This document shows positions 1-9,473 of a DNA stretch of 64,000 bases, piece after piece (the first letter of the stretch is position 1; each line of letters begins with the position of its first letter). The notes beneath the pieces were generated by a model that worked only from the letters and a program-made list of their open reading frames with translations, did no database searches and was not told where the DNA came from. Origin of the DNA: Actinomycetes bacterium (lineage in GTDB: Bacteria; Actinomycetota; Acidimicrobiia; Acidimicrobiales; Ilumatobacteraceae); NCBI GenBank assembly GCA_025360105.1, contig JANYCT010000081.1:23035-87034 (forward strand). Reading direction: 5' to 3'. The position numbers were made by a program, and so were the translations under genes.

Positions 1-312
1 CTGGAACAGCGTGCCGATCGATCCGTCACCGAGCCCGCGTATCCGCCACTTTCCAGGAATGGCACAAGCCGACCGCCTGCTCGAGATGCGGCATGCTGCA
101 TCCGAAGCCGCAGAGCTGCCGGTGCCCGCCGATCAGATGCGGCATTCCCGGATCGATGAAGAGATCGGGAAGTTTGGCCTGGCCCTTCTCGAGGATGTGT
201 CGGCCCGTCGTCACCGCCGGACCTAAGCTACGCGCATGGTGAAACGCGTTGGTTGTGGCTGCAGCGCGCATCGCTCACCTCGTGGCACTGGTTCGTGCGC
301 CGGTAGCTGTCG
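1..312. other. Left edge without a confident gene
   Basis: I cannot assign a gene here. The minus strand has an 81-codon open frame (271 to 26) with fairly good GC at third codon positions, and its last residues would join sensibly to a second minus-strand frame that stays open to base 1. That would need a frameshift near base 50, and neither frame has a clear start or a recognised motif. A plus-strand frame (11-226) is equally anonymous. This could be a decayed gene or simple intergenic DNA. Confidence 0.3.
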
Positions 313-1884
313 ATGACAGACGAGGCTCATCTCGGCAGGTTACGGATGACGATTCTGCTCTTTCCCGTCTCGGTGTTCGTGATGTTGTTTGCGCTCCTTT
401 GTACCTGGGCCGTGGCCACACCCCGCTTTGCAGTGCCTGATGAGCCGGCGCATCTTTTCAAGGCGTACGGCACAGCGCATGGAGAGGCGCTCGGCGCGAC
501 GGTCGAGGGTTTTGCCCCGACGATCCGCTTGTTCGACGTGCCGCGTTCGATGGGCACACCGCATCTTCCCGTGGGCCGGGGGCTGCTGTGCTACTTCGGT
601 TATCCCGACGTACCGGCCGACTGCGCGATGGGTTCCGATGGCGCAGCGATTTCTACCGCTGCCGCCACACCACCCTTTTGGTACGTGATCATCGGCGGAG
701 GCGCACGTGTCGTCGGTGGCGCCACCCGGATTGTTGCGTATCGGATGATGAATGCCGTTGTGTGTGGAGCACTCTTTGCGTTGGCCTTTGCCATCGGCCG
801 TAACTCACGTCGTCGTCGTCTCACCCCACTGCTGCTGGTGGCGCTGACGCCCATCACGTTGTTCCTCGCTGGAGGAGTACAGCCGAGCGGTTTCGAGATC
901 GCCGCCTTTGCGGTGTTCTGGTCGTTGAGTCTGCATGTCGACCATCCTCGGGCGGCCACGGCCACCGGGGGATTCGCAGTTGGTGCGCTCTTTGCGGCGG
1001 TTCTGCTGTCGCGATTCGGCGCGGTGCTGGCTGTTGGCACGGCGTCAGCAGTGCTGGTCATCTTGCTGGGTAGCGCTGGAGTGCGCCGCTTCCTCAATCG
1101 TCGATTCCTTGGCGCGCTCTTCGGCACCACCGCTGCCGCAGTGATCGCGCTCGCCGCGTGGTCGCGCTTCGCTGGCGCCAGTGTGAACGACAGTCGCACC
1201 GCATCCAACTGGACCCGGTGGCATGTGATCACCTACACCGTTGGAGCATTGCCCGAGATCGCTCGACAGATCGTGGGGGTGCTCGGGTGGCTCGACACGC
1301 GTCTGCCGTTCGGCGCCTACCTGTTGTATGGCGTCTTCACGCTGATGTTGATCACGGGTGTTGCCCTCAGCCGGAATCGACGCCTCATCGCGGCGGCGAT
1401 TGCATTGATTGCAGCGCTGGCTGTAGTTCCAGTGATCGTCAATCTGATCAGTGCGCCAACGGCCGGTTTGATCTGGCAGGGTCGCTATTCGGTGCCGCTG
1501 TTCCTGGGTCTCGGAGTGCTCGGGATGATGGGCTGGGGTCGCTACGTCGAGACCTCAGGCGACGAATGGGTGTCGACGATGGTGCGGATCGCGGCATGCG
1601 TGTGCTTCGCCGGCGCCGAGGTGCTGGGCTTCTGGCAGGCGTTACGCCGCTTCACCGTGGGGGCGCACGGCAAGATCTGGCTCACCGAGCCGCTGCCGTG
1701 GCAGCCGTCGATCGCCCCGATGGTCCTGATCGCCGCCAATCTCGTGTTCGTGACGGGTCTGTGCGCCGTGGTGTTGCTCGGCACCCGCGCGCAACCGTCG
1801 ATCGGCTTCGAGCCGGGTCAGGTGCAGCGCGTCAGCGATGGCATCGACGTGGGCTGCGACAACTCCGACACGAACACTGCGTAG
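313..1884 (+). CDS. DUF2142 family integral membrane protein
   Basis: This 523-residue protein is strongly hydrophobic with roughly ten or more membrane segments. Near the N-terminus, at about residues 41-50, it has VPDEPAHLFK, the hallmark of DUF2142 proteins. These are predicted polytopic proteins often found among cell-surface polysaccharide genes and possibly GT-C-like transferases. The start at 313 is the first in frame. An ATG at 346, just before the first hydrophobic segment, is a good alternative. Its 3' end overlaps the end of the convergent membrane-protein gene by 67 bases. The family assignment is firm; the biochemical role is unknown. Confidence 0.8.
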   Translation: MTDEAHLGRLRMTILLFPVSVFVMLFALLCTWAVATPRFAVPDEPAHLFKAYGTAHGEALGATVEGFAPTIRLFDVPRSMGTPHLPVGRGLLCYFGYPDVPADCAMGSDGAAISTAAATPPFWYVIIGGGARVVGGATRIVAYRMMNAVVCGALFALAFAIGRNSRRRRLTPLLLVALTPITLFLAGGVQPSGFEIAAFAVFWSLSLHVDHPRAATATGGFAVGALFAAVLLSRFGAVLAVGTASAVLVILLGSAGVRRFLNRRFLGALFGTTAAAVIALAAWSRFAGASVNDSRTASNWTRWHVITYTVGALPEIARQIVGVLGWLDTRLPFGAYLLYGVFTLMLITGVALSRNRRLIAAAIALIAALAVVPVIVNLISAPTAGLIWQGRYSVPLFLGLGVLGMMGWGRYVETSGDEWVSTMVRIAACVCFAGAEVLGFWQALRRFTVGAHGKIWLTEPLPWQPSIAPMVLIAANLVFVTGLCAVVLLGTRAQPSIGFEPGQVQRVSDGIDVGCDNSDTNTA

Positions 1885-3410
1885 TCGTCCTTGAACTGAT
1901 CCAGGACCTTGCTGCCAGTCCCACCGTCAGCGCCCATCTGGATCAGTCCACCGATGGTGAGTGAGTTCTCGCCGTACCCGAGCGAGTGCTCGTTGAGCAA
2001 CAACACGAGGGCGGCTTGATCGCGCGGACTTAGCGCGCGAGCGTCGATTCCGGCCGCGCCGAGTTCGTCGAGTCGACGTTCGAAGCACACCGTGCCGGCG
2101 GCGATGAAGTCGGCGCTGCCCGACCAGTCGAGCACTGCCTTGAGCCGATCGCGATACAGATCTGGTGCCCAATCGGGGTCGGGCACGAGCAGGTCGACTC
2201 CACGTTGAGCAGCAACGAAGCCCACGCCCAGACGGGCCCGTGACAACTGCATCTTCGACGTGTAGAACGAGCTTCCGTCGACCAAGCTGCCTGCGCTGTT
2301 GGCCAAGCTGACGACGACCAAGATGGTCATCACCACAGCCGCGCGGCCGTCGAGACGGCGGTCTCCCCACGTTGCGCCGAGCATCACGAACGTGAGGACG
2401 CCGCAGAAGAACAGGTATCGCGACGCGCCGGCCTGCTCGGCGCCGAACACCGATCGAGACAGCGAGGCCTGTCCGAAGAACGCGACGACCGAGCACGCCA
2501 GCGAGAGAGCGAACCATGTGTGCGGCCGCCCACGCCCGAGCCAGACGCAGATGGCTACGAGCGCCACGTACGACGTGAGACCCAGGCCCACGAGGCCGGT
2601 GATTCCCTCGCCGAGCTTGCCGAGTCCGAACTGCACATACGCGACGTAGAGCGGCAGCCGACCGAAGGCCACGGGTTGCTGCTGCGCATACGATCCGCCG
2701 GCGAGGGCGCGTACGAGAAGAAACGCAATCGGTGGCACGATCAGGGTGAGTGCTGCTGCAACACGTCGTGAAGTCAGCACGAGATAGAGCGTGACGTCGA
2801 CCACCACCGGGAAGCCATAGCTACTCGAGAAGATTGCGCCCACCAGATACGCCGCGCCAATGACACCGGTGCGCACTTGAGATGCGCACGGCTTGAGTGT
2901 CTCGCGAATCGCCAGCAGGCAAAAGAGCAGGGTAAACCCGGCGAAGATGATGCTCTGCCCGAACAGTGACTCGAAACCCTGACCGAAGAAGGCCACGCTG
3001 ACCATGATGAGCAGACGTGCCGCGCGGCGGGTGTTCAACCTACGCAGGATGTCGTCGACCAACCACAGCGTGGCGACGCGCACGAGCACGTTGGCCATGA
3101 TGAACGGCCAGTAGTTGTCGATGCCGGCGAGGCGGGTGAGCGCGATGAACACGGCGAGCGGCAGTGCGATGACGTGTTCGCCGTCGGGCACGAAGAGCTG
3201 TTTGAACAGCCCGTTCGGGCCGTGCCCGGTGGGAATGACACGTTCGACGACGAGGCGCCACTCATCGAAGAAGTACCACTGGTGGCGTCCGACCCGGACC
3301 AACATGATGGCTTCCGCGGCGAACACGATGGCCAGGGCAATCTTCCACGCCCGATCGCTCGATAGATAGCGATGCCAGACCTGCTCTGCGCGTTGCCGCG
3401 AAATGTCCAT
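1818..3410 (-). CDS. Polytopic membrane protein, possible GT-C glycosyltransferase
   Basis: A 530-residue protein with a short cytosolic N-terminus and about ten hydrophobic segments, followed by a soluble C-terminal domain from roughly residue 400. The early sequence RVGRHQWYFFDEW places acidic residues in the first predicted external loop, as in GT-C lipid-linked sugar transferases, but this is only a topological resemblance. Its ATG shares one base with the stop of the upstream oxidoreductase gene (TGATG), so the two are probably cotranscribed. The 3' end runs 67 bases into the convergent DUF2142 gene. A sugar-lipid transferase role is inferred from context. Confidence 0.75.
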   Translation of the reverse strand: MDISRQRAEQVWHRYLSSDRAWKIALAIVFAAEAIMLVRVGRHQWYFFDEWRLVVERVIPTGHGPNGLFKQLFVPDGEHVIALPLAVFIALTRLAGIDNYWPFIMANVLVRVATLWLVDDILRRLNTRRAARLLIMVSVAFFGQGFESLFGQSIIFAGFTLLFCLLAIRETLKPCASQVRTGVIGAAYLVGAIFSSSYGFPVVVDVTLYLVLTSRRVAAALTLIVPPIAFLLVRALAGGSYAQQQPVAFGRLPLYVAYVQFGLGKLGEGITGLVGLGLTSYVALVAICVWLGRGRPHTWFALSLACSVVAFFGQASLSRSVFGAEQAGASRYLFFCGVLTFVMLGATWGDRRLDGRAAVVMTILVVVSLANSAGSLVDGSSFYTSKMQLSRARLGVGFVAAQRGVDLLVPDPDWAPDLYRDRLKAVLDWSGSADFIAAGTVCFERRLDELGAAGIDARALSPRDQAALVLLLNEHSLGYGENSLTIGGLIQMGADGGTGSKVLDQFKDDYAVFVSELSQPTSMPSLTRCT

Positions 3411-4408
3411 CAGCGGCCGTCCTCGGCGACACCCGGTGCGGGTGGCCTGGCTCGGGCGAGGCGGGTGAGCTCTTCAATGGCAATGTGTGGGGCAAGAATT
3501 CCGGCGAGTTCGGCCTCGGCATCGACGGATCCATTCACCAGCCCGACGAAATGTTGCAATTGCAACTGAAGTGGTTCGCCGAGAAACCGCATGACCGGGA
3601 TATCGATGATGGTCTGCTGGCTGTAGCCGGCATCCTCGTCGAATTCGTTGGCCTGCACATGGCGGTAGACGGTGATCACCTGTCGGAGCAGGTCGACCTC
3701 AATGACCCGTTCGAGTTCGGAAATGGTGAGCGTGCGTACTTTGTGCTGTGCGATGCGCGAGGCCGAGAGCGAGGCGATCTGCCCCCCTGCAAACTGCAGG
3801 ATTGCGTCGGCGACGTCTTCACTGTCGGCTACGCTGCGCGGCTCGAAATGACCGAAGTGGCAGGACAACGCCGTTGGGGCCTGACCAATCAGACGCATGA
3901 CGAGATCGACATCGTGAATCAGCAGATCACCGGCGACGCCGGTGCGGATGCGTTCGGCGTAGGGCGAATGACGCACCGTGGACACGTGGAGCGGTGCCTT
4001 GGCTATTTCGCATGCTGTGCGCACGGCGGGACTGAAACGCTCGAGGAGGCCGCACATGAGGATTGCCCCACGCGTCCTAGCGAGCGTCACCAGGTCGTTC
4101 GATTGGGCGAGGTTGTCGGCCAGGGGCTTTTCGAGCAGCAGGGGAAGTCCGGCCTCAATGACGTCGGTGGCGATGCGATGGTGGTATTGGGTGGGTGCCG
4201 CGACGATCACTGCGTCGACCACGGCCAGGTCTGGTTCGGGCAACCACTGTGACGTGAATTTGGCGGCGAGCTGCTCGCCTCGCGTCTGATCGGGTTCCGC
4301 AACCCAGCTCAGCTTGGTGGCTTCGGACGTGGCAACGACGCGCGCATGGAGCGACCCCATAGATCCTGCACCGATGAGCCCGATCCGCAGCGGGGTATCA
4401 CGCGCCAT
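3410..4408 (-). CDS. Gfo/Idh/MocA-family oxidoreductase (WbpB-like)
   Basis: This 332-residue protein starts MARDTPLRIGLIGAGSMGSL, a Rossmann GxGxxG NAD-binding site within the first 20 residues. The family motif EKPLADN follows at roughly residue 95, and its Lys is the usual catalytic residue. The ATG at 4408 lies inside the end of the upstream aminotransferase gene (11-base overlap), which fixes the start better than the longer frame running to 4540. With the adjacent aminotransferase and the divergent sugar dehydrogenase it matches the WbpB step, oxidation at C3 of a UDP-HexNAcA before transamination. The substrate is inferred from the neighbours. Confidence 0.85.
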   Translation of the reverse strand: MARDTPLRIGLIGAGSMGSLHARVVATSEATKLSWVAEPDQTRGEQLAAKFTSQWLPEPDLAVVDAVIVAAPTQYHHRIATDVIEAGLPLLLEKPLADNLAQSNDLVTLARTRGAILMCGLLERFSPAVRTACEIAKAPLHVSTVRHSPYAERIRTGVAGDLLIHDVDLVMRLIGQAPTALSCHFGHFEPRSVADSEDVADAILQFAGGQIASLSASRIAQHKVRTLTISELERVIEVDLLRQVITVYRHVQANEFDEDAGYSQQTIIDIPVMRFLGEPLQLQLQHFVGLVNGSVDAEAELAGILAPHIAIEELTRLARARPPAPGVAEDGR

Positions 4409-5534
4409 GCGTATCGCTTTCGAACAGGCCGCGAATGGTGCCGATGATCCGATCAAGATCGGCGGTGGTGAGATACGGGTGCACCGGCAGCGAGACGCAC
4501 TGCTGCACCACGCTTGCGGCGACCGGCACATCGTCGACAATCACGTCCGGGTGGCTGCGATAGCAGTCGTAGTCGAACACCAGCCTGGGGTAGTAGATGC
4601 CGCACCCGATTCCCGCCGAGGTGAGGGCCTCGATCATGTTGTCGCGCGACAGCGGTGCGTCGGGTCCGACGAGCACGGTGTACTGATGCCACGCGTGCTC
4701 GCGACCAGGAAGCTGCGCGGGCGTGCGGAGACCGACGAGGCCGGACAGGCCCTCGTTCAGTCGAGCGGCGTTGGTTCGACGACGATCGAGTTGCGCTGGG
4801 TAGGTGGCCAGTTGGGGCACGCACAGCGCCGCGTGAATATCGGTGAGGCGGTAGTTGTTGCCTGCCATCTCGTACTGGTAGCGCTGGCGCATTCCCTGGT
4901 TGCGCAGCACGCGCAGCCGGTCGGCAATGGCGTCGTCGTTCGTGGAGATCAGCCCACCCTCGCTGGAGGTGAGGTTCTTCGTGGCGTACAGCGAAAAACA
5001 CCCCGTACCCCACGAGCCGGCGGCGCGTCCGGCATCGGTGGCACAATGCGCTTGCGCAGCGTCCTCGATGAGGTGGAGTCCGTGTGCGGTGGCCAACGCG
5101 TCGATGTCGGTCATGGCGGCGCTCTGCCCATACAGGTGCACGGGCATGAGCACCTTGGTGCGGTCGGTGAGGCGAGTTGCAAGGCTCTCGGCGGTGACAT
5201 TGAAGTCGTCTGCGGAGATGTCCGCGAATCGTGCCGTGGCCCCTGCCTCGAGGATTGCGTTCAGCGTTGCGACAAAGGTGAAAGGACTCGTGATCACCTC
5301 GGCGCCCGGTTGCAGATCGAGCACCTGCATCGCCGCGATGAGCGCAGTGGTTCCGTTGTTGACGGCGACCACGTGCTTCACGCCGATCATCTCTGCAAAG
5401 GTGTCCTCGAGCCGTTTCACGACCGGACCCTGCGCGATGATGCCAGAGCGAACGACGTCGAGGAGCAGTTTCTCAACATCGTCGCCGAGGCGAACGACAG
5501 ATATGGGAATGGGATGCTCTTCCGACATAGCCAT
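4398..5534 (-). CDS. DegT/DnrJ/EryC1/StrS sugar aminotransferase (WbpE-like)
   Basis: A 378-residue PLP-dependent aminotransferase of fold type I. It shows the family pattern NNGTTAL in the N-terminal third, the PLP-contacting EDAAQAH near residue 160, and the Schiff-base lysine in SLYATKNLTSSEGG at about Lys186. The start is taken as ATG 5534, with GAAGG about ten bases upstream; ATG 5528 is also possible. It faces away from the sugar dehydrogenase gene across a 60-base gap that must hold both promoters. It probably transfers an amino group from glutamate to a 3-keto nucleotide sugar made by the overlapping oxidoreductase. Confidence 0.9.
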   Translation of the reverse strand: MAMSEEHPIPISVVRLGDDVEKLLLDVVRSGIIAQGPVVKRLEDTFAEMIGVKHVVAVNNGTTALIAAMQVLDLQPGAEVITSPFTFVATLNAILEAGATARFADISADDFNVTAESLATRLTDRTKVLMPVHLYGQSAAMTDIDALATAHGLHLIEDAAQAHCATDAGRAAGSWGTGCFSLYATKNLTSSEGGLISTNDDAIADRLRVLRNQGMRQRYQYEMAGNNYRLTDIHAALCVPQLATYPAQLDRRRTNAARLNEGLSGLVGLRTPAQLPGREHAWHQYTVLVGPDAPLSRDNMIEALTSAGIGCGIYYPRLVFDYDCYRSHPDVIVDDVPVAASVVQQCVSLPVHPYLTTADLDRIIGTIRGLFESDTHGA

Positions 5535-5593
5535 CAGACGATAGCCTTCAACCCGATTCAGACCGGTATTTGGTCGCCGACGTAGGAAGATCC

Positions 5594-6883
5594 ATGAACG
5601 TCTGTGTTGTTGCACTTGGGAAGATTGGCCTGCCGTTGGCGGTGCAGTTCGCCAACAGCGGTATGTCGGTGACCGGAGCCGACATCAACCCCGTTGCGGT
5701 GCAGCAGATCAACGACGGCATCGCACCGTTCCCGGGCGAGGCCAACCTCGATAAATTCCTGCACCAGGCCCTGGCCTCGGGTCGACTGCGCGCCACCACC
5801 GACACGTCGCAGGCGGTCTCCGCGGCCGATGTGACCATCGTGGTGGTGCCTCTCATCGTCGACAACGACAAGCAACCCGACTTCCGCGCGCTCGACGCGG
5901 CAACGCAGGCGATCGCTGCCGGATTGCAGCCCGGAGCTCTGGTGATCTACGAGACCACGCTGCCCGTGGGCACCACTCGTACCCGTTTCGCACCCATGTT
6001 GGCCAATGGTTCGGGTCTCGCATTGAGCGAGCAACTCTTCGTGGCGTTCAGCCCCGAGCGCGTGTACTCGGGCCGCATCTTTGCCGACCTGCGCCGGTAC
6101 CCGAAGCTCGTGGGCGGCATCGATCCGGCCAGTACGAAACGGGCGATGCAGTTCTATGAGCAGGCGTTACAGTTCGACGAGCGCGATGACCTCGCCCAGC
6201 CGAACGGCGTGTGGGATATCGGCACGGCCGAGGCTGCGGAACTGGCCAAGCTCGCCGAGACCACGTATCGCGATCTCAACATCGCCTTCGCAAACGAACT
6301 CGCCAAGTTCTCCGATCAGCACGGTATCGACGTGATGCAGGTCATCGACGCGTGTAACAGCCAGCCGTTCAGCCACATCCATCAGCCCGGCATTGCGGTC
6401 GGTGGTCACTGCATTCCGGTGTATCCGCGGTTCTATCTGGCTGGTGATCCCGATGCTGCACTGCCGGCAGCGGCGCGCAACGTGAACGATTCGATGCCCG
6501 AGTACGCGATCGTCAAATTGGCCAACGCGATCGGCCCGCTGCACGGCCGGCGTATTGCCGTGCTCGGTGCCGCGTACCGCGGGGGAGTGATGGAGACGGC
6601 GTTCTCTGGGGTGTTCCCGCTGGTCGCGTCGCTTGCCCGTCGCGGGGCCATCCCGCTGGTGCACGATCCGCTATACACCGACGCCGAACTGGTGGCGTTC
6701 GGTTTCGAGGTGTTTCACTTCGGCGACCCGTGCGATGCAGCGATCGTGCAGGCAGAGCATGTGCAATACCGCTCGCTGACATCCGCCGACATCGGCGGTG
6801 CCACCGTCGTGATCGATGGCCGCCGTTGTGTGGCGCCCAACCCGGATCTTCATATCATCACCATCGGCGATGGCAGTCGCTGA
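5594..6883 (+). CDS. Nucleotide-sugar dehydrogenase (UDP-glucose/HexNAc type)
   Basis: A 429-residue enzyme of the UDP-glucose/GDP-mannose dehydrogenase family, which oxidises C6 of a nucleotide sugar to a uronic acid with two NAD. The N-terminal Rossmann segment is VVALGKIGLPLAVQ. The central dimerisation helix contains ELAKLAETTYRDLNIAFANE. The catalytic cysteine is Cys273 in VGGHCIPVYP. ATG 5594 is chosen because AGGAAG lies five bases upstream and the Rossmann strand starts at once. The VYP variant after the cysteine is typical of WecC/WbpA-like HexNAc dehydrogenases, and the neighbours support that reading. Confidence 0.9.
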   Translation: MNVCVVALGKIGLPLAVQFANSGMSVTGADINPVAVQQINDGIAPFPGEANLDKFLHQALASGRLRATTDTSQAVSAADVTIVVVPLIVDNDKQPDFRALDAATQAIAAGLQPGALVIYETTLPVGTTRTRFAPMLANGSGLALSEQLFVAFSPERVYSGRIFADLRRYPKLVGGIDPASTKRAMQFYEQALQFDERDDLAQPNGVWDIGTAEAAELAKLAETTYRDLNIAFANELAKFSDQHGIDVMQVIDACNSQPFSHIHQPGIAVGGHCIPVYPRFYLAGDPDAALPAAARNVNDSMPEYAIVKLANAIGPLHGRRIAVLGAAYRGGVMETAFSGVFPLVASLARRGAIPLVHDPLYTDAELVAFGFEVFHFGDPCDAAIVQAEHVQYRSLTSADIGGATVVIDGRRCVAPNPDLHIITIGDGSR

Positions 6884-6904
6884 TCATGACTTACAAGGAA
6901 ACCC

Positions 6905-7864
6905 GTGCTCTCTGACGCATCCGTGTTCATTACCGGAGGGGCCGGATTCATCGGCTCCACGCTCGCTGGCCAATTGGCCGACGCGAACACGCTCACCCTG
7001 TACGACAACTTCGCGCGCGATGCGATCTCGAACACCCCGCTTGCGAAGCACCCCAATGTGCGCATCGTCCGTGGCGACATTCTCGACCCGATGGCGCTCG
7101 GATCCTCGATGCGGGGCCACACGCACGTGGTGCACTGCGCAGCCATCGCGGGTATCGATACGGTCACCAAGAGCCCGGTCACGACCATGCGGGTGAACAT
7201 GATCGGCTCGGCCAACGTGCTCGAGGCGGCGAACCAGCTCGATGCCTGTCAGCGCGTGGTGTGTTTCTCCACGAGCGAAGTGTTCGGCCAGCGCGCATTT
7301 CGCGTCGGTGAGACCGACAACACCGTGATGGGTGCGGTCGGCGAGCCGCGTTGGACCTACGCCGTGAGCAAGCTCGCCGAGGAGCATCTGGCCATCGCCT
7401 ACCACAGCGAGTTCGGGCTGCCGACCACCGTGGTGCGTCCGTTCAATGTGTACGGTCCCGGGCAGGTCGGCGAGGGCGCGATGCGTATCTTCATCGAGCG
7501 TGCCCTTCGCAATGAGACCATCCAGATCCACGGAGACGGCTCGCAGATCCGTTCGTGGTGCTATGTCGACGACATGGTGCGCAGCGTGCTCATTGCGCTC
7601 GAACACCCCAACGCCGTTGGTGAGTCGTTCAACATCGGCAATCCGCGTGCTGTCGCCACGATGACAGGTCTCGCGCAGGCGGTCGTACGGGTCACCAACT
7701 CGTCGTCCGAGATCGTGTTTGTTCACCGCGGGGGAGTCGACGTAGAGCTGCGTGTCCCCAAGATCGACAAGGCGCAAGACCTCATAGGCTTTTCGGCCGA
7801 AGTGGATCTCGACGAGGGCATCGAGCGCACCGCGGTGTGGATCGACCAGAGGGCCAAGGATTGA
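6905..7864 (+). CDS. Extended SDR NAD-dependent sugar epimerase/dehydratase
   Basis: A 319-residue extended short-chain dehydrogenase. TGGAGFIGS at residues 10-18 is the NAD-binding glycine motif. STSEVFG carries the catalytic Ser/Thr region, and Tyr152-x-x-x-Lys156 in YAVSK is the catalytic pair. RPFNVYGPGQ and GDGSQIRSWCYVDD are standard sugar-epimerase segments. The start is GTG 6905, preceded by AAGGAA. It follows the dehydrogenase gene by 21 bases and its stop is one base before the next aminotransferase gene, so all three should form one transcript. Whether it is a 4-epimerase or a dehydratase cannot be told from sequence by eye. Confidence 0.88.
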   Translation: MLSDASVFITGGAGFIGSTLAGQLADANTLTLYDNFARDAISNTPLAKHPNVRIVRGDILDPMALGSSMRGHTHVVHCAAIAGIDTVTKSPVTTMRVNMIGSANVLEAANQLDACQRVVCFSTSEVFGQRAFRVGETDNTVMGAVGEPRWTYAVSKLAEEHLAIAYHSEFGLPTTVVRPFNVYGPGQVGEGAMRIFIERALRNETIQIHGDGSQIRSWCYVDDMVRSVLIALEHPNAVGESFNIGNPRAVATMTGLAQAVVRVTNSSSEIVFVHRGGVDVELRVPKIDKAQDLIGFSAEVDLDEGIERTAVWIDQRAKD

Positions 7865-7865
7865 G

Positions 7866-8978
7866 ATGGCAGTGATTCCGCTCACCCGACCAATCCTCGG
7901 TGACGACGAACAGGCCGCAGTGGCGGCCGTGTTGGCGTCGGGCTATCTCGTGCAGGGCCCGCAGGTAGCCGAGTTCGAACGGCTCGTGGCCGCGCATGTC
8001 GGTGTCGCACACGCCGTAGCAGTCACCAACTGCACCGCAGCGCTGCACCTTTCGTTGCTTGCGTTGGGCGTTGGCGAGGGCGACCTGGTCATCGTCACGC
8101 CGTATTCCTGGGTGGCTACCGCGAACGTGATCGAACTCTGCGGCGCCACGCCCGTCTTCATCGACATCGACCCCGCCACGTTCAACCTCAATGTGGCGCT
8201 GCTCGATCAATACCTCACCGAGTCGCCCGAGGCCGCACGAGTGAAGGCGATCATGCCGGTGCACACCTTTGGCAATCCGGCTGGCATCTGCGAGCTCATC
8301 GACGTCGCCCAGCACCATGGCATTGCGGTGGTCGAAGATGCCGCGTGTGCCATTGGTGCGGTCGAACGCGGACGCGCCGCCGGTTCGTTCGGAGCGATCG
8401 GGTGCTTCAGCTTCCATCCGCGCAAGATCATCACTACCGGCGAGGGCGGCATGCTGGTCACCGACGATCCTTGGATTGCTGGGTTTGCCCGCGGTTACCG
8501 CAACCATGGCCAAGAGTCGGTCGACGGCATGGTCGAGTTCGTGATGCCTGGAGGCAACCTGCGCATTACCGAAATGCAGGGTGCCATTGGCGTGATCCAG
8601 ATGCGTCGTCTCGCCGGTTTGGTCGAGAGCCGGGGCACGCTCAGCGCCCGCTACGACTCGCTCGTCACGCCGCTCGGTTACACCCCACAGCACCGTTCCC
8701 CCGGAGCAGCGGTGCAGTCGTACGTGGTGCTCAGCCCTGAGCATCTCAGCGCGGCCTCGGTGATCGCGCACCTTCGCGCCAACGATGTCGAGGCCACCAT
8801 CGGCACCAACGCCATTCCGTTTACGCGTTATTACCGCGAGCAGTATCAGCTCAGCGACCGCGATCTCCCTGCAACGGCAATGGTGCGCGACCGGGCCATC
8901 ACGCTGCCCCTGTTCCCCGGTATGGCCGAGGCCGAGCAGGACCGCGTCGTCGAGGTGCTCGCCACGGTGCTGCAATGA
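7866..8978 (+). CDS. DegT/DnrJ/EryC1/StrS sugar aminotransferase, second copy
   Basis: A 370-residue PLP aminotransferase with the family landmarks TNCTAALHLSL near residue 55, EDAACAIGA near residue 157, and the PLP lysine Lys187 in SFHPRKIITTGEGG. The ATG lies one base after the stop of the epimerase gene. It differs clearly from the aminotransferase at 4398-5534, so the locus probably makes two amino sugars or one diamino sugar. The hexapeptide acyltransferase just downstream is a natural partner that would acetylate the new amino group. Confidence 0.9.
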   Translation: MAVIPLTRPILGDDEQAAVAAVLASGYLVQGPQVAEFERLVAAHVGVAHAVAVTNCTAALHLSLLALGVGEGDLVIVTPYSWVATANVIELCGATPVFIDIDPATFNLNVALLDQYLTESPEAARVKAIMPVHTFGNPAGICELIDVAQHHGIAVVEDAACAIGAVERGRAAGSFGAIGCFSFHPRKIITTGEGGMLVTDDPWIAGFARGYRNHGQESVDGMVEFVMPGGNLRITEMQGAIGVIQMRRLAGLVESRGTLSARYDSLVTPLGYTPQHRSPGAAVQSYVVLSPEHLSAASVIAHLRANDVEATIGTNAIPFTRYYREQYQLSDRDLPATAMVRDRAITLPLFPGMAEAEQDRVVEVLATVLQ

Positions 8979-9008
8979 CCGGTTTGCATTCATGACGGGC
9001 GGAGCGCG

Positions 9009-9473
9009 GTGATCCCGGCTTCAGAGCCCCCGGTGCCCGAGTGGCACCACTTGCCACCCAACCCGTACAACCCGCACGCATGGTTCGTCGGTGATCCCGA
9101 TATCGGCGAGGGCTGCTGGATCGGTGCCTTCACCGTGATCGATGGCTCGGGCGGCCTCGGTATCGGCCGCGGATGCGACATCTCCGCCGGCGCACAGATC
9201 TACAGCCACTCGACGGTCCGGCGGGTGGTGTCCGAACGTCGTGAACCCATCGAGCGCGCAGCCACCACCATCGGCGATTTCGTGCATGTCGGCGCGGGTG
9301 CCATCGTGCTGATGGGCGCGAATGTCGGGGACCATTGCGTGATTGCCGCGGGCGCCGTGGTTCCGCAGTTCATGCAGGTGCCAGCGTGGAGCGTGGTTGC
9401 CGGGGTACCTGGCGTCATTCGGCCCGATGCGGCTCGGCGTTACGCAACGCCACCGAGGGATCGCGATGTCTGA
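9009..9473 (+). CDS. Hexapeptide-repeat (LbH) acyltransferase
   Basis: A 154-residue left-handed beta-helix transferase. The imperfect [LIV]-G-x4 repeats are visible from IGEGCWIGAFTVIDGSG through IGDFVHVGAGAIVLMGANVG to the usual ending GVPGVIRPD. The start is GTG 9009; there is no ATG in a suitable place. The gene overlaps the next glycosyltransferase gene by eight bases. It lies directly after the second aminotransferase and probably N-acetylates that enzyme's product or O-acetylates the glycan. The acceptor is inferred only from position. Confidence 0.85.
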   Translation: MIPASEPPVPEWHHLPPNPYNPHAWFVGDPDIGEGCWIGAFTVIDGSGGLGIGRGCDISAGAQIYSHSTVRRVVSERREPIERAATTIGDFVHVGAGAIVLMGANVGDHCVIAAGAVVPQFMQVPAWSVVAGVPGVIRPDAARRYATPPRDRDV

